Below, one piece after another: positions 7,385-12,806 of a DNA stretch of 12,806 bases. Numbering within the stretch: the stretch's first letter is position 1; each line of letters opens with the position of its first letter. The DNA comes from JAICND01 sp035281425. GTDB taxonomy: Bacteria; Actinomycetota; Acidimicrobiia; Spongiisociales; ZC4RG35. The notes beneath the pieces are model-generated. The model searched no databases. It was not told the DNA's origin and saw nothing but the letters and a program-made list of their open reading frames with translations. The stretch spans positions 1 through 12,806 of the forward strand of contig DATEDX010000218.1 of the NCBI GenBank assembly GCA_035281425.1. The letters run 5' to 3'. Made by a program: the position numbers and the translations under genes.

Positions 7385-8308
7385 TTGCGACTACGCCTGC
7401 TTCCGTCACTTCTGATGCTCGCTCTCCTCGCTGCCTGTACCGGGGCGGGAGGAGAGGTCGTAGCCACCGTCAACGGCGCCGACATAACCGTGGCCGACGT
7501 GCAGGCGATGCGTATCCAGACTGACGACAGCGCCACCATCGACAAAGCCGCCTTCGCTCAGGACCTCACCTCCGCCATTATCGATCTGGCCGTAAACCAG
7601 GCTGTGTTGGAGGAATTCGCCATCGACCCCACCGACGAGGAAGTGGATACGAAGATCCAGCAGATGTCCGACCTGATCACCACCGCCCAGGGTGTCACAC
7701 TGGAGGAGTTCCTCCAGACCCAGCGTCTACCCGAAGATCAATTCCGAGTCATCGCTCGCCAGCAAGTGATCCGCGACAAGCTCAACGAGCAGTTCGAACC
7801 GGATGCGGTTCCCCCCTCCGACGCCGACGTCCAGCTCTTCCGGACCAGTCAAGGTTTGGGTCTCATCAACGCCTGTGTCAGCCACATCCTCGTTGCCTCC
7901 GAGGATGAGGCGAGCGCGGCCAAGGCCCGGATCGACGCCGGAGAAGAGTTCGCCGACGTGGCCGCCGAAGTCGGAACCGACGGCACGGCCGCCAGCGGTG
8001 GTGACCTCGGCTGTGCTCAGCTCAACCGGTACGTCGCCGACTTCGCCCAGGCGGCAGCCGACGCCGAACTCAACGCCGTCACCGGTCCGGTCCAGTCCGA
8101 ATTCGGCTGGCACCTGATATTGGTGCGGGAACGAACCGGCCCTCCGACCAATGATGAACTCAAAGAGCAGATCACGGGTGATCGGGTCAACCAGTTGGTC
8201 GACGCCTGGCTACTGCAAACCATTAACGATGCCGAGGTGGAGGTGAACGCCTCTTATGGGTCCTGGGTGACCGAGCCGGTTCCCCAGGTGGTGGCGCCCT
8301 CCGGTTGA
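7385..8308 (+). CDS. SurA/PpiC-type peptidyl-prolyl isomerase lipoprotein
   Basis: This 307-aa protein is likely an extracytoplasmic, membrane-anchored parvulin-type foldase. A lipoprotein signal peptide is clear: MRLRLLPSLLMLALLAAC, with lipobox L15-A-A-C18. Residues about 25-140 resemble the SurA N-terminal chaperone region (EVVATVNGADITVADVQ is the usual opening). Residues about 164-250 form a PpiC rotamase domain: SHILVASEDEA at 166-176, GGDLGC at 205-210, then PVQSEFGWHLILV at 235-247. Two cysteines, C164 and C210, lie beside conserved rotamase strands and might form a disulphide in the oxidising exterior; this is inference. The start is TTG at 7385, supported by GAGG at 7374-7377 (7-base spacing) and by the signal peptide beginning there. 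Its stop overlaps the mazG start by four bases (TTGA), which implies translational coupling. A gene for a lipoprotein also lies near mazG in mycobacteria. Confidence 0.9.
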   Translation: MRLRLLPSLLMLALLAACTGAGGEVVATVNGADITVADVQAMRIQTDDSATIDKAAFAQDLTSAIIDLAVNQAVLEEFAIDPTDEEVDTKIQQMSDLITTAQGVTLEEFLQTQRLPEDQFRVIARQQVIRDKLNEQFEPDAVPPSDADVQLFRTSQGLGLINACVSHILVASEDEASAAKARIDAGEEFADVAAEVGTDGTAASGGDLGCAQLNRYVADFAQAAADAELNAVTGPVQSEFGWHLILVRERTGPPTNDELKEQITGDRVNQLVDAWLLQTINDAEVEVNASYGSWVTEPVPQVVAPSG

Positions 8309-9747
8309 CCGAGCCGCAGCTGCTGATTGCCGGGCTCGGTCCGGGGTCCTGGGATCGGACTCCCCTCTCCACCCGGGAGGTGCTCTGCAACCCCCAGCGG
8401 ACGGTAGTGGTGAGGACCCTCCAGCATCCGGCGGCTCAACACCTGGCTGGGCTCCGTGAGGTCATCAGCTGTGACGATCTCTATGAACAAGACGGCGACT
8501 TCGACCACGTCTACCAACAGATCGCAGAGCGGGTGCTGGCCAAAGCCGCCGCCGGCGCCACGGTCTACGCGGTCCCCGGAAGCCCACGGTTGGGCGAACT
8601 GGCCGTCGCCCTCATCAGGCAGCGAGCGTCCCAGGCAGGAGTCACCACTGGCATCCTCGCCGCCGAGTCCTTCCTCGACGCGGTCCTCGATCTGGTCGGC
8701 TACGACCCGCTCGATCGGGGCCTCCGGCTCCTCAACGGGCACCGTCTTCCAGCCCCCCTGGTGATCGACGGCCCCACCCTGATCTCGCAAGTCGACCACC
8801 CAGTGGTGATGGCGGAGACGCTCTCCCTTCTGGGCCGGGTGCTGCCCGAAGAGAGCGAGGCCACGATCGTCGTGGGAGCGGGGGATGACGAGCCTCAGGT
8901 CATCACCGGCCCCCTTCCCAGCCTCGACCCCGAGCTGGCGGGACCCCGAACTTCGCTCTTCCTTGACCCGGAACCGGGGGGTCTGGTGGGGGTGGTGCGG
9001 ACCATGTGGCAGCTGCGGGAAGAATGCCCCTGGGACCGCCAACAAACTCACGAAAGCCTGGTCAAAAACCTCATCGAAGAGGCCTACGAGCTGATTGAGG
9101 CGATCGCCGCCAACTCGGAAGGCGATGCTTACGGGGCGGTGGAAGACGAACTCGGGGACGTTCTGCTCCAAGTCCTCTTCCACGCCGCGATCGCCCGCCA
9201 GCAGGCCGCGTTCGACATCGAAGACGTAGCCGAGAACCTCCGCCAAAAGCTGGTCAGGCGCCATCCCCACGTCTTCGGTCAAGTCGAGGCCGGTACCGCC
9301 GAAGTGGTCAAAGCCAACTGGGAGAAGATCAAAGAAGAGGAACGGGGAACGGCGCCGACCTCGATCCTTGACGGGGTCCCAATCGGGATGCCAGCGCTGG
9401 AACGGGCCGCCAAGCTGCAACGGCTGGCAGCAAGGGTCGGCTTCGACTGGCCGGAGGTGGAAGGGGTCATCAACAAGCTTGAGGAGGAAGTGGCCGAGCT
9501 GAGATCGGCCGAAGATCACCGGCGTCGGGAAGCAGAAGTGGGTGATCTGCTCTTCACCGTCGTCAACCTGGCCCGCCACCTGGCGGTGGATCCGGAATTA
9601 GCCCTACGCGGCGCCATCGAACGATTCGTGACCCGGTTTCGCCACATGGAGGAGGCGGGACCTCTCGAGGGTCTCACCTTGGACGAACTTGATCATCGGT
9701 GGGAGGCCGCCAAGCGGGGCGTTTCGGGGGGGAATGAACCGGCGTGA
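8305..9747 (+). CDS. mazG: YabN-type MazG: tetrapyrrole-methylase-like domain + nucleoside triphosphate pyrophosphohydrolase
   Basis: This 480-aa protein resembles Bacillus YabN (about 490 aa) in layout. Residues about 1-220 form a tetrapyrrole (SAM-dependent) methylase-like domain with GLGPG at 10-14 and YAVPGSP at 88-94; its substrate is unknown. Residues about 226-347 are a MazG module: CPWDRQQTHESL at 241-252, E258/E259/E262 and E282xxD285 as likely Mg ligands, then KLVRRHPHVFG at 315-325. A second MazG-like module (about 363-470) keeps E394/E395/E398 and E411xxD414. MazG hydrolyses NTPs to NMP and pyrophosphate, removing non-canonical nucleotides and modulating (p)ppGpp levels in some bacteria. 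The start is TTG 8305, which overlaps the lipoprotein stop as TTGA; no separate Shine-Dalgarno site is evident, so translational coupling is likely. The gene ends 28 bases before eno. Confidence 0.93.
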   Translation: MTEPQLLIAGLGPGSWDRTPLSTREVLCNPQRTVVVRTLQHPAAQHLAGLREVISCDDLYEQDGDFDHVYQQIAERVLAKAAAGATVYAVPGSPRLGELAVALIRQRASQAGVTTGILAAESFLDAVLDLVGYDPLDRGLRLLNGHRLPAPLVIDGPTLISQVDHPVVMAETLSLLGRVLPEESEATIVVGAGDDEPQVITGPLPSLDPELAGPRTSLFLDPEPGGLVGVVRTMWQLREECPWDRQQTHESLVKNLIEEAYELIEAIAANSEGDAYGAVEDELGDVLLQVLFHAAIARQQAAFDIEDVAENLRQKLVRRHPHVFGQVEAGTAEVVKANWEKIKEEERGTAPTSILDGVPIGMPALERAAKLQRLAARVGFDWPEVEGVINKLEEEVAELRSAEDHRRREAEVGDLLFTVVNLARHLAVDPELALRGAIERFVTRFRHMEEAGPLEGLTLDELDHRWEAAKRGVSGGNEPA

Positions 9748-9761
9748 GTGACATCGTCAGC

Positions 9762-9767
9762 TAGGTT
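9762..9767 (+). promoter_or_regulatory. Candidate -10 box (TAGGTT), leaderless, for the eno operon
   Basis: TAGGTT followed by GGA lies 8 bases before the GTG start of eno, in the 28-base gap after mazG. There is no Shine-Dalgarno site before the GTG, so a transcript starting at or next to the start codon is likely. The hexamer is identical to the one before the 137-aa gene. This would make eno-ftsB-DUF501-ppx a transcription unit of its own. Confidence 0.5.
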
Positions 9768-9775
9768 GGACCGCC

Positions 9776-11053
9776 GTGCAGACCGCTATCACCAGCATCC
9801 ACGGCCGCTCCATCCTGGACTCCCGGGGTAATCCCACCGTCGAAGTGGAGGTGGTGCTGGCTGGGGGTGCCTTCGGGCGAGCGGCGGTCCCCTCGGGGGC
9901 TTCCACCGGGTCGGGAGAAGCGGTGGAGCTACGAGATGGAGGCAGCCGCTACCTCGGCAAAGGGGTAGGCACCGCAGTCGCCAACGTCAACGGCACCATC
10001 GCCACTGCCCTAATCGGCCTAGACGCGCTCCGCCAGGACACCATCGACAACGCCCTGCTCGACCTCGACGCCACCGCCGACAAGTCCCGCCTGGGCGCCA
10101 ACGCCATCCTCGGGGTATCGCTGGCCGTGGCCCGGGCCGCTGCTGGCGCCCAAGGGTTGCCGCTTTATCGCTACCTGGGCGGTCCCTGGGCGAGGACGCT
10201 GCCGGTGCCTTGCCTCAACGTCCTCAACGGCGGTGTTCATGCGTCTAACTCGGTTGACATCCAAGAGTTCATGCTGGTTCCGGGAGGTTTCGGGACCTTC
10301 GCCGACGCTTTGCGCGCTGGAGTGGAGACCTACCACGCCCTGAAGAAGGTGCTGGCGGGCCGGGGACTAGCCACCAACGTCGGTGACGAAGGAGGTTTTG
10401 CTCCCAACTTGCCCACCAACCGGGCGGCGTTGGACTTGCTGGGGGAAGCAGTGGAAGTAGCCGGCTACAAGCTGGGGGAAGAGATCGGCCTGGCCCTCGA
10501 TGTCGCCGCCACCGAGCTGTTTCAAGGAGGCCGCTACCAGTTGGAGGGCGGCGAAATGACCTCGGCCGAGCTGGTCGACTACCTCGACGTCCTGGTGGAC
10601 GCCTTTCCGCTGGTCTCGATCGAAGACGGAATGGCGGAATCGGATTGGGACGGCTGGCAGGCGCTCACCAAGAAGTTGGGCCACCGTCTCCAACTGGTGG
10701 GCGACGACCTCTTCGTCACCAACGAAGAGCTGTTACGGCAGGGGATCGCCAGCGGCGCCGCCAATGCCATTCTCATCAAGGTCAACCAGATCGGAACTCT
10801 CTCCGAGACCATGCGCACCATCGACACCGCCGCCCGCGCCGGCTACGGACGCATGATCAGCCACCGCTCGGGTGAAACTGAAGATTCCTTCATCTCCCAT
10901 CTGGCGGTGGCCACCGGGGCCGGGCAGATCAAAGCGGGAGCACCGGCTCGGGGAGAACGGACCGCCAAGTACAACCAGCTACTTCGGATCGAAGAGGGCT
11001 TAGGTGACGAGGCCAGATATGCCGGCTGGGACACGTTCCGGAGGTTTCGATGA
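9776..11053 (+). CDS. eno: Enolase (phosphopyruvate hydratase)
   Basis: Enolase converts 2-phosphoglycerate to phosphoenolpyruvate in glycolysis. The 425-aa length is normal. All key residues are seen: the mobile loop PSGASTG at 39-45, E164 (DIQEFM), E205 (GDEGGFAPN), metal ligands D242, E283 and D310, catalytic K335 (IKVNQIG), H363 (SHRSGETED) and K386 (QIKAG). The start is GTG 9776; the product then begins MQTAITSIHGRSILDSRGNP, which is where family members begin. No ribosome-binding site precedes it. The likely promoter hexamer TAGGTT at 9762 implies a leaderless transcript. The stop overlaps the ftsB start as ATGA. The C-terminus carries a few extra residues (GWDTFRRFR), whose codons include the ftsB ribosome-binding site GGAGG at 11040-11044. 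Confidence 0.98.
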   Translation: MQTAITSIHGRSILDSRGNPTVEVEVVLAGGAFGRAAVPSGASTGSGEAVELRDGGSRYLGKGVGTAVANVNGTIATALIGLDALRQDTIDNALLDLDATADKSRLGANAILGVSLAVARAAAGAQGLPLYRYLGGPWARTLPVPCLNVLNGGVHASNSVDIQEFMLVPGGFGTFADALRAGVETYHALKKVLAGRGLATNVGDEGGFAPNLPTNRAALDLLGEAVEVAGYKLGEEIGLALDVAATELFQGGRYQLEGGEMTSAELVDYLDVLVDAFPLVSIEDGMAESDWDGWQALTKKLGHRLQLVGDDLFVTNEELLRQGIASGAANAILIKVNQIGTLSETMRTIDTAARAGYGRMISHRSGETEDSFISHLAVATGAGQIKAGAPARGERTAKYNQLLRIEEGLGDEARYAGWDTFRRFR

Positions 11054-11445
11054 AGGTGCCGCGACCGGCGTTGTGGACTGTCACCTTGGCGATGGTGGTC
11101 GCCGGAATCGGCGTCGTTACTGCCGTAATCCCCTTCCGGCACATCATCGACCAGCAACGTCGGGTCACCGCCGCGGTGGCGGAGCTCGAAACTCTGCAGG
11201 AGGAGAACGAGCTGCTCGAACGGGAGGTGGAGGCTCTCAATTCCCCGCAGGAGATCGAACGGTTGGCGCGAGAGCGACTCGGGTACGTGATGCCGGGGGA
11301 GGTGCCCTACGTCGTGGTGGAGCCACCCGAAGGTGCTACCACCACCACTAGCTACCAAGCGCCGGTGGTGACCCCTCCCGAGCAGGTACCTTGGTACCAG
11401 GACATCTGGGAGTTCTTCACCGGTGCCGATCTCGTCGACGGCTGA
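11050..11445 (+). CDS. ftsB: Septum formation initiator FtsB/DivIC family protein
   Basis: This 131-aa bitopic membrane protein matches the FtsB/DivIC family of divisome proteins, which link FtsL and FtsQ/DivIB. A short basic cytoplasmic head is followed by a transmembrane helix at about 8-28. A coiled coil follows at about 31-64 (AELETLQEENELLEREVEAL), then the family hallmark SPQEIERLARERLGYVMPGE at 65-84. The tail (about 90-131) is Thr/Pro-rich and ends in an aromatic segment, VPWYQDIWEFF, a type of tail seen in actinobacterial members. The ATG start overlaps the eno stop (ATGA 11050-11053) and has a GGAGG site at 11040-11044 with 5-base spacing, so it has its own ribosome-binding site as well as coupling. 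The position directly after eno is standard for actinobacteria. The end overlaps the DUF501 gene by 23 bases. Confidence 0.93.
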   Translation: MKVPRPALWTVTLAMVVAGIGVVTAVIPFRHIIDQQRRVTAAVAELETLQEENELLEREVEALNSPQEIERLARERLGYVMPGEVPYVVVEPPEGATTTTSYQAPVVTPPEQVPWYQDIWEFFTGADLVDG

Positions 11446-11953
11446 CCCCGAGCAGGCCACTGTTGCCGCCCAACTGGGCCGCCCCTTGCGGGCCCACTCC
11501 GAAGTGGTAGCGAGATGCCCGCTGGGCTTGCCGGTGGTGGTGGCGGTGCCGCCGTTATTGGACGACGGCACGCCTTTTCCGACTCGGTACTGGCTCACCT
11601 GCCCGCTAGCGACGAGGCGGATCGCCCGGCTGGAGTCGGCCGGCGGAGTAAAGGCGATGGATGCCAGGGCCAAAGAAGATGCCGACTTCGAGCGGGCGCT
11701 AGGGGAAGCCCACGAGAGGTATGCCCGGGAGCGAGACCGACTGCTCTTGACCGGATCCGGTCCCCGTCCCCGGGGGGGAGTAGGCGGTGCCGCCCGCGGG
11801 GTCAAATGCCTCCACGCCCACTATGCCGACCACGCCGCCGGTAACTCCAATCCCGTCGGGGCCTTGGTGGCGCCGGAAGTCGAACCCCTCGACTGCACGA
11901 TTCCGTGCGTGAGAGATGGTGCTCCCAATCCTGAGTGGCGCGAACCTCGATGA
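11423..11953 (+). CDS. DUF501 family protein
   Basis: This 176-aa protein belongs to the DUF501 family, conserved mainly in actinobacteria between divIC/ftsB and ppx, with no established function. Family features are clear: VAAQLGRPLR near the start, the Cys motif RCPLGLPVVV (C32), DGTPFPTRYWLTCP (C60), and GVKCLHAHYADHAAG (C129, H131, H133, H137). A C-terminal CxxxC (C158, C162) follows. The conserved cysteines and histidines could bind a metal; this is inference. The start is GTG 11423, inside the end of ftsB, with a modest GGGAG site at 11408-11412. The protein aligns with relatives from about residue 13, so a few N-terminal residues are uncertain. The stop overlaps the ppx start as ATGA at 11950-11953. 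Confidence 0.92.
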   Translation: MPISSTADPEQATVAAQLGRPLRAHSEVVARCPLGLPVVVAVPPLLDDGTPFPTRYWLTCPLATRRIARLESAGGVKAMDARAKEDADFERALGEAHERYARERDRLLLTGSGPRPRGGVGGAARGVKCLHAHYADHAAGNSNPVGALVAPEVEPLDCTIPCVRDGAPNPEWREPR

Positions 11954-12594
11954 AGGCAGCCGCGGTCGACATCGGGACCAACTCGATGCGCCTCCTCATC
12001 GTCCATCAGATCGGAGAGGGGATAGTCGAACTAGGTCGCTGGCAGCGGGTGACGGGGTTGGGTAGGGGAGTCGATACGAGCGGCCTCCTTTCGGAGGAGG
12101 CGATCGACCGGACGCTCTTGGCGCTGGCCGAGTTCGGGGGCCGCATGGAGGAGGAGGGGGTAGAGAAGCGGAGAGCGGTGGCGACCTCCGCGTCGCGGGA
12201 TGCCGCCAATCGACAAAGCTTTTTCGATCGGGCGGAGATCGCGTTAGGAGTACGGCCCGAGTTGCTCACCGGGGAGGAGGAAGCGAGGTTGGCGTTTGCC
12301 GGTGCCACCGCCGGCCTGTCGTCGCCTGCCCCATTCGTGGTGGTGGACATTGGGGGGGGATCCACCGAGTTCGTTACCGGCGAAGGGGGGCGGTCGTTCG
12401 ATATTGGCTCGGTGCGCCTCACCGAGCGGGTGTTAGGTCACCGCCCCGCACCATCGGAGGAACTGGCTGCGGGTCGGAATCTGGTCGCTGAGGTGTTCTC
12501 ACCCGTGGGTCCAACCCCGGGCACAGTGGTAGGGGTGGCGGGGACGTGGACCAGTCTGGCCGGAATCCAATATGGCGATCCCGGGTTCACATGA
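11950..12594 (+). CDS. ppx: Ppx/GppA phosphatase, N-terminal piece (interrupted by frameshift)
   Basis: Exopolyphosphatases/pppGpp phosphatases of this ASKHA-fold family degrade polyphosphate or convert pppGpp to ppGpp. The 214 residues seen here contain the first phosphate-binding loop VDIGTNSMRL (6-15), ATSASRDAANR (78-88), the catalytic-Glu segment GEEEARLAF (108-116), the second loop VVDIGGGSTEFV (131-142) and GVAGTWTSLA (195-204). The ATG at 11950 overlaps the DUF501 stop; a GTG at 11935 would add five poorly supported residues. The frame ends early at TGA 12592-12594, just after residues YGDP, where relatives continue with an R-V-H-G motif. That motif and the rest of the domain are in the -1 frame. 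With the downstream piece the protein would reach about 285 residues or more, a normal size for the actinobacterial Ppx2 type. Confidence 0.88.
   Translation: MKAAAVDIGTNSMRLLIVHQIGEGIVELGRWQRVTGLGRGVDTSGLLSEEAIDRTLLALAEFGGRMEEEGVEKRRAVATSASRDAANRQSFFDRAEIALGVRPELLTGEEEARLAFAGATAGLSSPAPFVVVDIGGGSTEFVTGEGGRSFDIGSVRLTERVLGHRPAPSEELAAGRNLVAEVFSPVGPTPGTVVGVAGTWTSLAGIQYGDPGFT
12580..12590 (+). other. Apparent one-base frameshift within ppx
   Basis: In the upstream frame the sequence reads Y-G-D-P-G-F-T-stop. From about 12582 the -1 frame reads R-V-H-M-R-E-L-T, restoring the conserved RVH...LT stretch of Ppx proteins. One extra C in the CCC run at 12580-12582 would join the two frames as D-P-R-V-H-M. 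No canonical X-XXY-YYZ slippery heptamer lies in the right frame. A sequencing or assembly deletion or a real mutation is therefore likelier than programmed frameshifting. Confidence 0.7.
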
Positions 12595-12806
12595 GGGAAC
12601 TGACGCTCGGACAGGTAACGGGTCTGGTGGAGCTGCTGGCGGGACTTTCCGTCGAGGCCACCGTCGCCCTTCCCGGTTACGACCCCGCCCGGGCCCCGGT
12701 GATCCTGTCCGGGGCGGTGGTCGCCGAGGCCGCCCTCAAGGCGCTCTCGGCAGACAAAGTGGTGATCTCCCTCCACGACCTCCTCGACGGGGTCATAGCC
12801 GCCCTC
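12591..12806 (+). CDS. Ppx/GppA phosphatase, C-terminal piece in shifted frame (runs off right edge)
   Basis: This open frame of 72 codons continues to the window edge and begins at an ATG that overlaps the upstream stop (ATGA 12591-12594). Its content is the end of the Ppx catalytic domain: RELTLGQVTGLVELLAGLSV, then ALPGYDPARAPVILSGAVV, and KVVISLHDLLDGVIAAL. This corresponds to the family pattern of 'LPG.xxxRAxVIxxGAxI' followed by 'xVSxxDLLDGxL'. The residues just before the ATG in this frame (R-V-H) also match the family, so the true reading frame enters from upstream, not at this ATG. It is best read as the rest of ppx after the frameshift. Independent translation by start-stop coupling is possible but less likely. 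Confidence 0.7.
   Translation, partial: MRELTLGQVTGLVELLAGLSVEATVALPGYDPARAPVILSGAVVAEAALKALSADKVVISLHDLLDGVIAAL

Noticed and set aside
8254..9579. Minus-strand open frame (441 codons) opposite mazG
   Set aside because: It is a shadow frame without family motifs; mazG motifs are intact on the plus strand.
10843..11805. Minus-strand open frame (320 codons) spanning eno, ftsB and DUF501
   Set aside because: It crosses three well-supported plus-strand genes and has Ser/Arg-rich content with no domain signature.
12580..12594. Programmed -1 ribosomal frameshift in ppx
   Set aside because: No in-frame X-XXY-YYZ slippery heptamer and no evident downstream pseudoknot were seen, and Ppx proteins are not known to use frameshifting. 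A simple one-base deletion explains the data.

Overview
The window is a gene-dense, GC-rich chromosomal segment that most resembles an actinobacterium. The run enolase - FtsB/DivIC - DUF501 - Ppx/GppA phosphatase, with mfd and mazG close upstream, is a known conserved actinobacterial neighbourhood; Mycobacterium tuberculosis carries mfd, mazG, a lipoprotein gene, eno, a divIC-like gene, a DUF501 gene and ppx2 in that order. Frequent GTG and TTG starts, apparent leaderless promoters and a Thr-rich extracellular linker suggest a deep-branching actinobacterium, perhaps Acidimicrobiia-like. That placement is inference. No rRNA, tRNA, CRISPR array, insertion sequence or phage gene was seen.

Layout. 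(1) 1-3453, minus strand: a large membrane protein (winged-helix-like N-terminus, helical TPR-like repeats, one transmembrane helix, Thr-rich linker, PQQ-type beta-propeller) is followed by the N-terminal part of a metallo-beta-lactamase-fold hydrolase that runs off the left edge. (2) 3549-6893, plus: mfd, the transcription-repair coupling factor, divergent from the membrane protein. (3) 6871-7284, minus: a 137-aa universal-stress-like protein whose 3' end overlaps the end of mfd. (4) 7385-9747, plus: a SurA/PpiC-type lipoprotein overlapping by four bases a YabN-type MazG (tetrapyrrole-methylase-like domain plus two MazG modules). (5) 9776-12806, plus: eno, ftsB, DUF501 and ppx/gppA, each overlapping the next. 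The ppx gene is broken by an apparent one-base frameshift near 12580 and continues past the right edge.

The genes are mainly housekeeping: transcription-coupled repair (Mfd), nucleotide-pool cleaning (MazG), envelope protein folding (PpiC-like lipoprotein), glycolysis (enolase), division (FtsB) and polyphosphate/(p)ppGpp metabolism (Ppx/GppA). Several starts have a TANNNT hexamer 5-10 bases upstream and no Shine-Dalgarno site, which fits leaderless transcription. I found no convincing new defence, mobile or biosynthetic system. The most useful points for follow-up are the ppx frameshift, the unusual domain chain of the 1013-aa membrane protein, and the set of putative leaderless promoters.
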